In this document: positions 1-8,447 of the stretch, in pieces
Layout: each line of letters begins with the position of its first letter
Position numbering within the stretch: position 1 is the stretch's first letter
Source: Lachnospiraceae bacterium
GTDB lineage: Bacteria > Bacillota > Clostridia > Lachnospirales > Lachnospiraceae
Reading direction: 5' to 3'
Assembly: GCA_003447895.1 (NCBI GenBank)
Contig: DLYC01000266.1
Span: 5,745 to 32,809, forward strand
DNA: 27,065 nt
Notes under the pieces: generated by a model
What the model saw: the letters and a program-made list of their open reading frames with translations, nothing else
Databases searched by the model: none
Told to the model about the DNA's origin: nothing
Program-made: the position numbers and the translations under genes

Positions 1-279
1 CCTTCTGTGCGGCAGATGGCGGATGAGATCGGAATAAACATGCACACTGTCAATAAAGCGTATACGGTCCTTCGCCAGGAGGGCTACGTGAAGGTCGACA
101 GAAGAAGGGGCGCATTTGTGTCTGTGGATGAGACAAACCGCGAACGCGCGCTCAGGCAGATCGAAAAGGATATGAGAGTTCTTCTTGCGGAGGCCAGCTG
201 CCGCGGACTTAAGAAGAAGGACATGCTCATGCTTGTTGACAGAATCTACGATGAGTACGACGGAAGTCTTAAGGACTGA
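1..279 (+). CDS. GntR-family transcriptional regulator, C-terminal part (5' end outside window)
   Basis: The reading frame is open from base 1, so the start lies upstream of the window. The visible 92 residues begin inside the winged helix-turn-helix: SVRQMADEIGINMHTV matches the GntR recognition region, and the wing follows (EGYVKVDRRRGAFV). The remaining roughly 50 residues are a short charged helical tail (LRQIEKDMRVLLAEA), as in the small YtrA subgroup, which lacks a large effector domain. YtrA-type regulators usually repress ABC transporter or stress genes. Here the next gene, 45 bases downstream, is clpC, so the protein may be co-transcribed with it or regulate it. In many Firmicutes clpC instead follows ctsR-mcsA-mcsB, so this arrangement differs from the Bacillus model. 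Family assignment is firm; the target is unknown. Confidence 0.85.
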   Translation, partial: PSVRQMADEIGINMHTVNKAYTVLRQEGYVKVDRRRGAFVSVDETNRERALRQIEKDMRVLLAEASCRGLKKKDMLMLVDRIYDEYDGSLKD

Positions 280-324
280 CGGCTCGCGTGTCTCAGCGCA
301 CAGCGCTTCGACATAGAGGTAAAA

Positions 325-2769
325 ATGAGAGAAAATTATACCAAAAACGCACAGGAAGCAATACGGCTTGCCAAGAATGCTTCAAAGAACAGCAACCAGA
401 ATTATACCGGCTCGGAACATCTGCTCATAGGCCTTGTCACCGAGCCGGACGGCGTGGCGTCCAAAGTGCTGAAGGCTAACAACTGCACTTTGTCAAGAAT
501 CGGCGGCATGATCGCGGAACTGAAGATCCAATCCGCCAATCTGGCGCTTCTTGATCACGAAGGCTTTTCTCCCAGGTGCCAGAAGATCATGCGGATCGCC
601 GCTTCACACGCGGCAAAACTCCATTCGGAGCAGGTCGGCACGGAGCATCTTCTCATGGCGATCATCACGGAGCGGGAAAATATAGCGCTCAAGCTGATCG
701 AAGCCCTGGGGATCAATAAAGGAAAGCTCTACGATGATGTCCTCTCCGCGATCGGAGAGGATCCTGCCGCGCACAAGGAGGACCTGCCGGATCAGGGCGG
801 TTCAGAGAGTGAGCAGGGGACACTTGCAAGATACAGCAGGGACCTGACCGCACTGGCTTCTCTGGGGAAACTCGATCCGGTCATAGGACGGGAGGAAGAG
901 ATCAGCAGAGTGATCCGGATCCTGAGCAGAAGGACCAAGAACAATCCGTGCCTTGTGGGAGAACCCGGAGTCGGGAAGACGGCCATTGTGGAAGGGCTCG
1001 CCCAGAGGATCGTGAACGGCGCGGTCCCGCAGTCTGTAAAGAACAAAAGGCTTCTGACTCTGGATCTGTCCGGCATGGTGGCGGGATCCAAGTACAGAGG
1101 CGAATTCGAGGAAAGGATCAAGAAGATCATCGCGGAGGTCATCGCGGACGGAAATATCATCCTCTTTGTGGATGAAATGCACACGCTGATCGGCGCAGGC
1201 GGCGCGGAAGGCGCGATCGATGCATCCAACATCTTAAAGCCCTCCCTGGCCAGGGGAGAGATCCGCATGATCGGCGCGACAACGCTCAATGAGTACCACA
1301 AGTACGTTGAAAAGGACGCCGCCCTTGAGCGCAGGTTTCAGCCCGTCCAGGTCGAGGAGCCGACCGCCGAACAGGCGGAAGAGATCCTGAAAGGGGTCCT
1401 GAGCGCTTATGAAAAGCACCACAATGTGAAGGTCACCGACGAGGCGGTCCATGCGGCTGTCACGATGTCTGAGCGGTATATCAACGACCGGAATCTTCCG
1501 GATAAAGCGATCGATGTGATCGATGAAGCCTGTGCCGCGGTGCGCCTTCGGAATATGGAAAATCAGGAGGACACGGTCCAGAAGATCGAAGAGGAGATTA
1601 CCCGCTGCGACCGGATGCTGGCAGAGGCAGTCAGAGAAAAGCGCATGGAAGACGCCAGGCAGATCAAGGCGCATATGGATGAGCTCCGGAACAAGTCGGA
1701 GTCCGTCAAAAAGCGGCAGGAGCGCCGCTCCGCTGCCAAAATCCCGCAGGTCGGGGAAGAGGATGTCGCGTCCGTGATCTCGATGTGGTCCAAGGTGCCG
1801 GTAAAGAGACTGACGGAGAAGGAGAGTACAAGGCTCCTGAGCCTTGAGGAGGAGCTTCACAAGAGAGTGATCGGACAGGAGGACGCCGTCCATGCAGTCG
1901 CGAAGGCGGTACGCAGAGGACGGGTAGGCCTTCAGGATCCCAACAGGCCCATCGGCTCCTTCCTGTTCCTGGGACCTACCGGCGTCGGAAAGACCGAACT
2001 GTCCAAGGCGCTGGCGGAAGTCATGTTCGGATCGGACCAGGATATGATCCGCGTGGATATGTCCGAGTACATGGAGCAGTATTCCGTCTCCAAGATCATC
2101 GGCTCAGCCCCCGGCTATGTGGGCTATGAGGAGGGCGGACAGCTCTCCGAGAAGGTGAGAAGGCACCCCTACAGCGTGATCCTTTTCGATGAGATCGAGA
2201 AGGCCCACAGAGATGTGTTCAATGTCCTTTTACAGATTCTGGATGAGGGACATATCACGGATTCGAAGGGACGAAAAGTAAACTTCAAGAACACCGTCAT
2301 CATCATGACTTCCAATATCGGGGCACAGAGGATCATTGAGCCCAAGACGCTCGGCTTTTCGGACAAGCCGACCGCGGAACAGTCCTATGAAAAAATGCGG
2401 AGCGGCGTCATGGAAGAGATCCGGAAAATGTTCCGCCCTGAGTTTATCAACAGGATCGATGAGATCCTGGTATTCCGTTCGCTCAGTGACGACGAGATGC
2501 AGAGGATCTGTTCGCTTCTCTGCGAGGATCTGATCCGCAGAGCGGACCGGCAGCTCGGAATTCAGCTGAAGGTGACACCGGCACTCAGAAAGCACATAGT
2601 GAAGGAATACTCCGATCCCAAAATGGGGGCCCGCCCGCTCAAGAGAGCGATCCAGAAAGTGATCGAAGATGAGCTCGCGGAGAAGCTTCTTTCCGAAGAG
2701 ATCCTGCCGGGGCAGATCGTGACAGCGGGATTCAGGGGAGGTGTGGTGACTTTCGATGGCAGGTTCTAA
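325..2769 (+). CDS. clpC: ATP-dependent Clp protease ATP-binding subunit ClpC
   Basis: AAA+ unfoldase of 814 residues that feeds substrates to the ClpP peptidase in the cytoplasm. The N-terminal Clp_N double repeat covers about residues 1-145 (EHLLIGLVTE and EHLLMAIITE mark the two halves). The first AAA module has Walker A GEPGVGKT at 212-219 and Walker B IILFVDE near 278-284. A charged coiled-coil middle segment (about 408-460, rich in E, R and K) is of the short ClpC type, not the long ClpB type. The second AAA module has Walker A GPTGVGKT at 550-557, followed by the C-terminal D2-small domain. The ATG at 325 follows GAGGT at 316-320. The 3' end overlaps radA by 14 bases, so the two are translationally linked. 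The length fits ClpC; ClpE or ClpA is less likely because there is no N-terminal zinc finger and the middle domain is of ClpC size. Confidence 0.96.
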   Translation: MRENYTKNAQEAIRLAKNASKNSNQNYTGSEHLLIGLVTEPDGVASKVLKANNCTLSRIGGMIAELKIQSANLALLDHEGFSPRCQKIMRIAASHAAKLHSEQVGTEHLLMAIITERENIALKLIEALGINKGKLYDDVLSAIGEDPAAHKEDLPDQGGSESEQGTLARYSRDLTALASLGKLDPVIGREEEISRVIRILSRRTKNNPCLVGEPGVGKTAIVEGLAQRIVNGAVPQSVKNKRLLTLDLSGMVAGSKYRGEFEERIKKIIAEVIADGNIILFVDEMHTLIGAGGAEGAIDASNILKPSLARGEIRMIGATTLNEYHKYVEKDAALERRFQPVQVEEPTAEQAEEILKGVLSAYEKHHNVKVTDEAVHAAVTMSERYINDRNLPDKAIDVIDEACAAVRLRNMENQEDTVQKIEEEITRCDRMLAEAVREKRMEDARQIKAHMDELRNKSESVKKRQERRSAAKIPQVGEEDVASVISMWSKVPVKRLTEKESTRLLSLEEELHKRVIGQEDAVHAVAKAVRRGRVGLQDPNRPIGSFLFLGPTGVGKTELSKALAEVMFGSDQDMIRVDMSEYMEQYSVSKIIGSAPGYVGYEEGGQLSEKVRRHPYSVILFDEIEKAHRDVFNVLLQILDEGHITDSKGRKVNFKNTVIIMTSNIGAQRIIEPKTLGFSDKPTAEQSYEKMRSGVMEEIRKMFRPEFINRIDEILVFRSLSDDEMQRICSLLCEDLIRRADRQLGIQLKVTPALRKHIVKEYSDPKMGARPLKRAIQKVIEDELAEKLLSEEILPGQIVTAGFRGGVVTFDGRF

Positions 2770-4165
2770 GAAAAAGACCGTTTTCTTTTGCCAGGAATGC
2801 GGATACGAATCGGCAAAGTGGACCGGACAGTGCCCTTCGTGCAGGGCCTGGAATACGATGGTCGAGGAGCCGGTCAGGATCACATCGCCCTCTCTGTCCA
2901 AAAGGGCAGGAAAAGGCGGCGCGGGCGGCTTTTCTCTGGGCGCGGGAAATACAAATGCCCGTCCGGTCGCATTGTCTTTTGTGAAGGATACGGAAGAAGT
3001 CCGTTTTTCCACAGGGCTCGGGGAACTGGACCGGGTCCTTGGGGGAGGCGCCGTAGCCGGGTCCCTGGTCCTTGTCGGCGGTGATCCCGGAATCGGAAAA
3101 TCCACGATCCTCCTGCAGGCCGCGCGCAGCATGGCGGAGCGAGGCATCTCAGCTCTGTATATTTCCGGGGAGGAATCCCTGAGACAGATCAAGATGAGGG
3201 CTTTGCGGATCGGAAACGCGCCGGATTCTCTGAAATTTATGTGTGAGACAAACCTGGATACCATTTCGGATGTACTCATGCGGGAGAAACCGCAGGTCGT
3301 CGTGATCGATTCGATCCAGACTATGTACAGCGATGAAGTCGGCTCGGCGCCGGGAAGCGTCTCACAGGTCAGAGAGACGACTGCGGTTCTCTTGCGACTT
3401 GCCAAGGAGATGGGGATCACGTTCTTCCTTGTCGGCCATGTCACAAAGGAGGGAACGGTCGCAGGCCCGAGAGTCCTCGAGCACATGGTGGACACGGTGC
3501 TCTACTTTGAGGGGGACCGATATGCCGCCTACAGGATGATCAGGGGCGTGAAGAACCGGTTCGGTTCGACCAATGAGATCGGGATCTTCGAGATGAGAAA
3601 GGAAGGCCTCGTCGAGGTATTGAATCCGTCGGAATATATGCTGAGCGGACGCCCTCTGGGGGCGAGCGGGTCGGTCGTTACGTGCTCCATGGAGGGAACA
3701 CGGCCGATGCTGACTGAGGTGCAGGCACTCGTTGTGAGGACCAATTTCGGCTATCCCAGAAGGCAGTCCACCGGGACGGACGCAAACCGCGTGAGCGTTC
3801 TGATGGCGGTCATAGAAAAGAGGCTGAACCTGCCGCTCTCCCAGTACGACGCCTATATCAACCTGGCCGGAGGAATCAGGCAGACAGAGCCTGCCCTGGA
3901 TCTGGGGATCGTGCTCGCGATTCTTTCGAGCCTTCAAAATATTGCGGTGCCGGACGATCTTGTCGTGTTCGGGGAGGTAGGCCTCTCCGGGGAAGTCAGG
4001 TCTGTCTCCATGGCGGAAAACAGGGTCAGAGAAGCCGCAAAGCTTGGTTTTCATACCTGCCTTCTTCCGCGGACGTGCACGGAAGGAATCAGGAGACCGG
4101 AAGGAATGAAGCTGATCCCCATCAGCGGGATCGGACAGTTGAGAGATTTTTTGGCTGACTGTTGA
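2756..4165 (+). CDS. radA: DNA repair protein RadA
   Basis: RecA-like branch-migration ATPase of 469 residues involved in recombination repair. The N-terminal zinc finger is visible as C12-x2-C15 and C26-x2-C29. Walker A is GDPGIGKS at 109-116. The RadA-specific KNRFG motif is at 266-270. The C-terminal part (about 290-469) is the Lon-protease-like domain without a need for protease activity. The ATG at 2756 lies inside the end of clpC and is preceded by AGGGGAGGTG at 2733-2742. A clpC-radA pair is common in Firmicutes. Length and all signature motifs fit, so no alternative is likely. Confidence 0.96.
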   Translation: MAGSKKKTVFFCQECGYESAKWTGQCPSCRAWNTMVEEPVRITSPSLSKRAGKGGAGGFSLGAGNTNARPVALSFVKDTEEVRFSTGLGELDRVLGGGAVAGSLVLVGGDPGIGKSTILLQAARSMAERGISALYISGEESLRQIKMRALRIGNAPDSLKFMCETNLDTISDVLMREKPQVVVIDSIQTMYSDEVGSAPGSVSQVRETTAVLLRLAKEMGITFFLVGHVTKEGTVAGPRVLEHMVDTVLYFEGDRYAAYRMIRGVKNRFGSTNEIGIFEMRKEGLVEVLNPSEYMLSGRPLGASGSVVTCSMEGTRPMLTEVQALVVRTNFGYPRRQSTGTDANRVSVLMAVIEKRLNLPLSQYDAYINLAGGIRQTEPALDLGIVLAILSSLQNIAVPDDLVVFGEVGLSGEVRSVSMAENRVREAAKLGFHTCLLPRTCTEGIRRPEGMKLIPISGIGQLRDFLADC

Positions 4166-4187
4166 AAAGACCAGCAAGGAGCAGAAT

Positions 4188-4676
4188 ATGAGAAAGATTG
4201 ACGAGACCGCCTATATTGCGGAGGGAGCAAGGATCATCAAGGACGTTGTTCTTGAGAAAAACAGCAGTGTGTGGTTCAATGCGGTTCTTCGCGGGGACGA
4301 AGAGCAGATCATCATCGGAGAGGGGTCCAACGTCCAGGATAACTGCGTCATCCATGTCGGCCCCGGGTGCCCGACCATTCTGGGCAAAGGCGTGACAGTT
4401 GGACATCTTGCCCTCCTGCACGGCTGCCGGATCGGAGACAATACCCTGATCGGAATGAATTCCACGGTCATGAACGGCGCGGTGATCGGGAAGAACTGCG
4501 TGATCGGGGCGGGATCCCTGATCACGAAGGGAACGGTCATTCCCGACAACAGCCTGGCTTTTGGCCGGCCTGCCAAAATCGTGAGGACCGTGACGGAACA
4601 GGAGATCGAATCAAACAGATACGACGCTGATTTTTATATAAGAGAAGCGGCCGGGTATAAGAAAGAGGGGGAGTAA
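4188..4676 (+). CDS. Gamma-class carbonic anhydrase-like hexapeptide-repeat protein
   Basis: A 162-residue left-handed beta-helix protein with repeated hexapeptides from about residue 10 to 140. The three histidines that bind zinc or iron in gamma carbonic anhydrases are present at 56, 73 and 78 (VIHVG and VGHLALLHG). The conserved WFNAVLRGD stretch (residues 29-37) and the N-x-QD element near 48-51 are also kept. Family members hydrate CO2 or act as CoA-linked accessory proteins (CaiE, PaaY); sequence alone does not separate these roles. The gene starts 22 bases after radA with AAGGAG ahead of it, so it probably belongs to the clpC-radA transcript. It also lies 153 bases upstream of the CoA-thioester cluster, so a CaiE-like association cannot be excluded. 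Confidence 0.85.
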   Translation: MRKIDETAYIAEGARIIKDVVLEKNSSVWFNAVLRGDEEQIIIGEGSNVQDNCVIHVGPGCPTILGKGVTVGHLALLHGCRIGDNTLIGMNSTVMNGAVIGKNCVIGAGSLITKGTVIPDNSLAFGRPAKIVRTVTEQEIESNRYDADFYIREAAGYKKEGE

Positions 4677-4685
4677 CTGCTCTTA

Positions 4686-4710
4686 TATAGGCTAAAGCTA
4701 TACTTTTTTT
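4686..4710 (+). terminator. Probable intrinsic terminator after the clpC-radA unit
   Basis: A short A/T-rich stem (TATAG with AGCTATA, one bulged G) is followed directly by seven T at 4704-4710. The stem is weak but the U-tract is good, and the position is right, between the carbonic anhydrase gene and a new promoter. Confidence 0.5.
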
Positions 4711-4732
4711 GAGATTCGGCATATAGAATCGA

Positions 4733-4762
4733 TTGGAGTTTGAATTCATTTTCCTTTATGAT
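4733..4762 (+). promoter_or_regulatory. Candidate sigma-A promoter for the first acyl-CoA dehydrogenase
   Basis: TTGGAG at 4733-4738 and TATGAT at 4757-4762 are separated by 18 bases, about 68 bases ahead of the start codon. A terminator-like element lies just upstream, consistent with a new transcription unit. The strong AAGGAGGG site at 4815-4822 serves the gene. Confidence 0.5.
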
Positions 4763-4829
4763 TTAAGTACAGGAAAAACGTCATTTGAACGGACATATTG
4801 TCTATATTTAACAAAAGGAGGGTAATTCA

Positions 4830-5966
4830 ATGGCATTAGTTTATACTGACGAGCAGAAAGAATTGATCGCAATGGTCAAGGATATGGCTGAGAAGGAAGT
4901 CAAGCCTCATGTAGCAGAGTGCGACCGTACAGGTAACTGCCCCATCGAGCTCTTCGAGCCTGCCCTTGAAATGGGTCTTCACCTCGCAGAGATTCCCGAG
5001 GAGTACGGCGGAATGGGCCTTAGCTTCGAGACCACAGCTATGATGTATGAAGAGCTTGCGAAAGTAGACGCAGGCTATGCCGATACTCTTGTTACTACAT
5101 TTGTTGCTTTCCGTAATGTTATGCTGGCCGGCACACCCGAGCAGATCCAGTATTTCGCGGATATCGTTCAGGAAGGCAAGTTCGCATGCTTCGCGATCAC
5201 AGAGCCCAATGCAGGTTCCGACGCAGGCGCCCTGAAGGCTACGGCTGTAAAGGACGGCGATGACTATATCCTCAACGGAACAAAGACATTTGCTACGAAC
5301 GGAGAGTGCGCTTCCCTTTACATCAGCTTCTTCCGCACAGAAGAAGGCATCACCGCTTTCATGATCGACCGCGACACACCCGGTTTCTCTGTCGGCGCAC
5401 ACGAGGACAAGATGGGCTTCCGTCTCTCCAACACCACAGAGCTTATCTTTGACAATGTCCGCGTTCCTGAGAGCCGCGTGATCGGCAAGAAGGGCAAGGG
5501 CCTGAACGTTGCTCTCGGCTGCCTGAATATCTCCCGCGCATTCGTCGCTACTCTGGCTGTCGGTATCATGCAGAGAGCACTTGACGAGGCAGTTGCTTAT
5601 GCAAAGGTTCGTAAGCAGTTCGGAAAGCCCATCATCAAGTTCCAGATGGTCCAGGGACTTCTGGCGGATATGGCTATTAAGACAGAGGCAGCAAGATGCC
5701 TTGTCAACAATACAATGAGAATGATCGACGCAGGCATGGACGTCCGCAAAGAGGGCGCGATCACAAAGTGCTTCGTCACAGATGTCGCACAGGAAGTTAC
5801 TTCCAATGCAGTCCAGGTTCTGGGCGGATACGGCTACAGCAGAGAGTACCCTGTAGAGAAGCTTATGCGTGATGTCAAGATCTTCCAGATCTTCGAGGGA
5901 ACAAACCAGATCCAGAGACAGACAGTTGCGAAGTGCCTTGAGAGAGAGTATCCCGATCTCATCTGA
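4830..5966 (+). CDS. Acyl-CoA dehydrogenase (CaiA/CarC/butyryl-CoA dehydrogenase type)
   Basis: FAD enzyme of 378 residues that interconverts acyl-CoA and 2,3-enoyl-CoA, normally passing electrons to or from electron-transfer flavoprotein. The FAD signature ITEPNAGSDAGALKATA lies near residues 117-133, and the C-terminal signature LGGYGYSREYP leads to IFEGTNQIQR. The catalytic base is expected at E356 in FEGT. The length matches short-chain dehydrogenases and the reductases CaiA and CarC. The start is set by AAGGAGGG eight bases ahead. Codon use is strongly biased (CGT, GTT, GCT), unlike clpC and radA, which suggests high expression. The downstream neighbours are a CoA ligase and, further on, a second dehydrogenase and a CoA-transferase. 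No ETF genes are in the window. Direction (reduction or oxidation) and substrate cannot be read from sequence. Confidence 0.93.
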   Translation: MALVYTDEQKELIAMVKDMAEKEVKPHVAECDRTGNCPIELFEPALEMGLHLAEIPEEYGGMGLSFETTAMMYEELAKVDAGYADTLVTTFVAFRNVMLAGTPEQIQYFADIVQEGKFACFAITEPNAGSDAGALKATAVKDGDDYILNGTKTFATNGECASLYISFFRTEEGITAFMIDRDTPGFSVGAHEDKMGFRLSNTTELIFDNVRVPESRVIGKKGKGLNVALGCLNISRAFVATLAVGIMQRALDEAVAYAKVRKQFGKPIIKFQMVQGLLADMAIKTEAARCLVNNTMRMIDAGMDVRKEGAITKCFVTDVAQEVTSNAVQVLGGYGYSREYPVEKLMRDVKIFQIFEGTNQIQRQTVAKCLEREYPDLI

Positions 5967-5999
5967 TCAATTTTGAAAACCATTAATTACTGCTGATTT

Positions 6000-6035
6000 T
6001 TTCTGCCGCCGGGCGACTATGTTCGGCGGCAGAAA
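6000..6035 (+). terminator. Hairpin after the first acyl-CoA dehydrogenase
   Basis: An 11-bp perfect stem (TTTCTGCCGCC with GGCGGCAGAAA) has a 14-base loop. The downstream T-richness is loose (GTATTGTATTTT), so it is either a leaky terminator or a transcript-stabilising 3' hairpin between the highly biased dehydrogenase gene and the ligase gene. Confidence 0.5.
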
Positions 6036-6097
6036 TGTCGTATTGTATTTTAACTATTTAAGACTAACTTTTATTAAGCTGTCAGAAAGAGGCTGTT

Positions 6098-7783
6098 ATG
6101 AGAGTAGCTGGAATGAAGATCAATCCGGAACTTGAAAAACTATACAAGGAGCGGGGAGACTGGACGGATGACACGCTCCTGACAAGATTTGAGAAATCTG
6201 TGGAAAAATTCGGCGACAGGGAGTTTGTTGTTGACGATCTCGGAAGACGGTATACCTATAAAGAGATGGATGTTTACTCCGACAAAGTCGCGGCAGTTCT
6301 CTATGAGTACGGAGTCCGCGAGGGGAGCATGGTCACTTATCAGATCACGCCCCGGAGCGAGTTTGTCGCCGTCATGCTTGCCTGTTTCAAGCTGGGAGCG
6401 GTCTCGATTCCTCTCGGTATGTTCTTTGAAAATGAAGGACTCCGTGATATTACCGCGTTTCTGGGCAGCAATCTCCATATCAGCGTAGCCAAATACAGAG
6501 GCCGGGACAGGGGCGGAATGATCGAGGAGTCACTCGAAGGTGTCCTTTCCCGAAAGAGGATCATCCTGATCGGAGAGAGCCGCACCGCGCCGGAGCTTGT
6601 CTGCCTCGAAGAACTTCTGATGCAGGGCCTCCCGGTACCTCCCAGATATAAGGGAACGGGAACGGATCTGTCGACCATCCTTTGTACATCCGGAACGACC
6701 AGCATGAGCAAGGGCGTTATGCTGACCAATGATAATATCATCTTCTCGGAGGACGGATTCAACAAGGAACTGGGCCTTACGGAAGAGGACATTATGTTTA
6801 TGCCTGCGCCGCTCAATCATGCGACGGGGTATCATCACGGGATCATTTCACCGATGCTCCGCGGGGGAAAAGTGGTCCTCCAGGAGAGGTTCTGCTGCGT
6901 GGACGCAATCCACATGATGAACCGGGAGAAGGTCACTTACTCCATGGGCGCGACACCGTTTATTTACGACCTTGTGGCACAGCTCGATGTTTCCGGGGAG
7001 AAGCTCCCTTACCTGAGATTCTATATCTGCGGAGGAGCGCCGGTGCCGGAGTTTCTTGTCAACAAGGCATTTAACAACCATCAGATCCTGGTCTGCGAGT
7101 GCTATGGCTCCACAGAGAGCGTACCGCACCTTTATGTCCGCCCTTCGGAGGCGCTGGATGTGCACGGACGCTGGTCCGGAAGAGCGATGGGCGGCATTGA
7201 AGTCCGTATTGTGGACAGCAATCACAATGAAGTCCCCAGGGGAACTGTAGGCGAGGAGGCTTCCCGCGGGCCCAGTGTATTCGTCGGCTATTACAAAAAT
7301 GAAGAGGCGACAGAAAAGGCCCTCGACGATGACGGCTGGTGCTACAGCGGCGATCTGTGTGTGATGGATGAAAATGACAATGTCAAGGTTGTCGGAAGGA
7401 TCAAGGATGTCATCATAAGAGGCGGCGAGAATTTAAATGCCAATGAGATCGACTCATACCTCGAGGGCTGCCCCGGGATCAAGGACCACACGATCGTCGG
7501 ACGCCCGGAGGAGAGACTCGGTGAGAGAATCTGTGCCTTTATTGTATGTGAGCCCGGACACCAGCCCACGAAAGAGGATATCCTCGAGTACCTGAAGGCA
7601 AAGAGAGTACCCAAGAGACTCTGGCCCGAATATGTCGAGTATATCGACCGGATCCCGAGAACGGACAGCGGGAAAGTACAGAAATTCAAGCTGGATAAGG
7701 TTCTCCGTGAGAGAATGGGACTTTCCGACTCCTATCGGACGATCACCGCGGGAGACGCGCAAAAACACGGATTCAACGTATAA
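6098..7783 (+). CDS. AMP-forming carboxylic acid-CoA ligase, FadK/AliA-like
   Basis: Adenylate-forming ligase of 561 residues that couples a carboxylic acid to CoA using ATP. The P-loop-like A3 motif is TSGTTSMSKG at 197-206. Further motifs are YGSTES, the hinge-region YSGDLCVMDE, GRIKDVIIRGGEN, and the C-terminal catalytic lysine K526 in TDSGK. Stretches such as APLNHATGYHHG, MGATPFIYDL and GEEASRGPSVFVGYY closely resemble, from memory, E. coli FadK (anaerobic medium-chain acid ligase) and the cyclohexanecarboxylate ligase AliA, more so than CaiC. The ATG at 6098 is preferred because AGAAAGAGG lies six bases ahead; an internal ATG at 6113 has a poor site. Its position between a dehydrogenase and the rest of the CoA cluster suggests that it activates or primes the pathway acid. 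The acid specificity is not known. Confidence 0.92.
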   Translation: MRVAGMKINPELEKLYKERGDWTDDTLLTRFEKSVEKFGDREFVVDDLGRRYTYKEMDVYSDKVAAVLYEYGVREGSMVTYQITPRSEFVAVMLACFKLGAVSIPLGMFFENEGLRDITAFLGSNLHISVAKYRGRDRGGMIEESLEGVLSRKRIILIGESRTAPELVCLEELLMQGLPVPPRYKGTGTDLSTILCTSGTTSMSKGVMLTNDNIIFSEDGFNKELGLTEEDIMFMPAPLNHATGYHHGIISPMLRGGKVVLQERFCCVDAIHMMNREKVTYSMGATPFIYDLVAQLDVSGEKLPYLRFYICGGAPVPEFLVNKAFNNHQILVCECYGSTESVPHLYVRPSEALDVHGRWSGRAMGGIEVRIVDSNHNEVPRGTVGEEASRGPSVFVGYYKNEEATEKALDDDGWCYSGDLCVMDENDNVKVVGRIKDVIIRGGENLNANEIDSYLEGCPGIKDHTIVGRPEERLGERICAFIVCEPGHQPTKEDILEYLKAKRVPKRLWPEYVEYIDRIPRTDSGKVQKFKLDKVLRERMGLSDSYRTITAGDAQKHGFNV

Positions 7784-7846
7784 GGAAAAGTCCGGCGAAA
7801 GAGCCCGGAGGGCTTTTCAAAGTGACAAATAAAAGCGGGAGAGAGT

Positions 7847-8353
7847 ATGAGTATACAGCAGACAGTGAGCCCGACCCGTTACATCGGAAGGGGAAAACCG
7901 AGAAGAACAAGGAAAGATATCGACATCTGCCACTGCAGTGAGTGCGGCGGATATCTCACCGGCTGGATCGAGCCGTCTTCGGCTCCTTTCTGCTGCGGCA
8001 AAGAGATGGAACGCGTGGAGCCGGTTCTCAATGAGTCGCTTGATGAGAAAAACCGGATTGATTACAAGATCAGGGGAAGCCTCAACAATAACTGTATTGT
8101 TGTCACATGGGGGAGGATCAAGCCCAAATGGCTTCTTCTGGAGTCTTTCAGAGGATCCCAGTTTTTCTATGTCGAGAATTCTTTTAAAGAAGTGTTCGCG
8201 CTGGCGGGCTCCGATGCTTATGCATACTGCGACAAGGAACCCTGCGCGGAGTGTTCTTTCCGATGCAAGAGAGGATTCGCAATCTATGCGGAGCTTCCCG
8301 GCATAGGGATCGTCAAACAGGAAGTGGACAGGATCTCAACTGATAAAGGATAA
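7847..8353 (+). CDS. Desulforedoxin-type Cys4 protein with a degenerate desulfoferrodoxin-like C-terminal domain
   Basis: Protein of 168 residues. The N-terminal part has C30-x2-C33-x15-C49-C50 followed by GKEM, which matches exactly the spacing of the rubredoxin-like Fe(Cys)4 centre of desulforedoxin and desulfoferrodoxin (C-x2-C-x15-CC-GEPM). The remainder can be aligned by eye with the superoxide reductase domain (KWLLLESF, EVFALAGSDAYAYC), but the histidines that bind the catalytic iron are not there; the only histidine is H29. Instead there is a C-terminal cysteine group C128-x4-C133-x2-C136-x3-C140, plus C83. A second metal or Fe-S site is possible. The gene follows the ligase by 63 bases, with GGGAGAGAG before its ATG, and ends at a large hairpin shared with lysR. 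A redox role for the dehydrogenases is an inference; superoxide reductase activity is unlikely. Confidence 0.65.
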   Translation: MSIQQTVSPTRYIGRGKPRRTRKDIDICHCSECGGYLTGWIEPSSAPFCCGKEMERVEPVLNESLDEKNRIDYKIRGSLNNNCIVVTWGRIKPKWLLLESFRGSQFFYVENSFKEVFALAGSDAYAYCDKEPCAECSFRCKRGFAIYAELPGIGIVKQEVDRISTDKG

Positions 8354-8376
8354 AGGTAAAGGATATCCGGATGAAA

Positions 8377-8441
8377 AGCGCCGGCTCCGCAGGACTTTGG
8401 GGTAAAACTGTTTACCGAAAAGTTTCTGCGGAGCCGGCGCT
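8377..8441. terminator. Large bidirectional hairpin between convergent genes
   Basis: A perfect 16-bp stem (8377-8392 with 8426-8441, GC-rich) continues inward through ACTTT/AAAGT and GGTAAA/TTTACC to a four-base loop, with only small internal loops. It lies between the ends of the Cys4 protein gene and the convergent lysR. The minus-strand side is followed by TTTT, so it should terminate lysR transcripts best. The plus-strand side has only a weak T-run. Confidence 0.75.
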
Positions 8442-8447
8442 GACCGT

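Noticed and set aside
2230..3495. Minus-strand open frame spanning the end of clpC and the start of radA
   Set aside because: Antisense to two well-supported genes, with no family signature.
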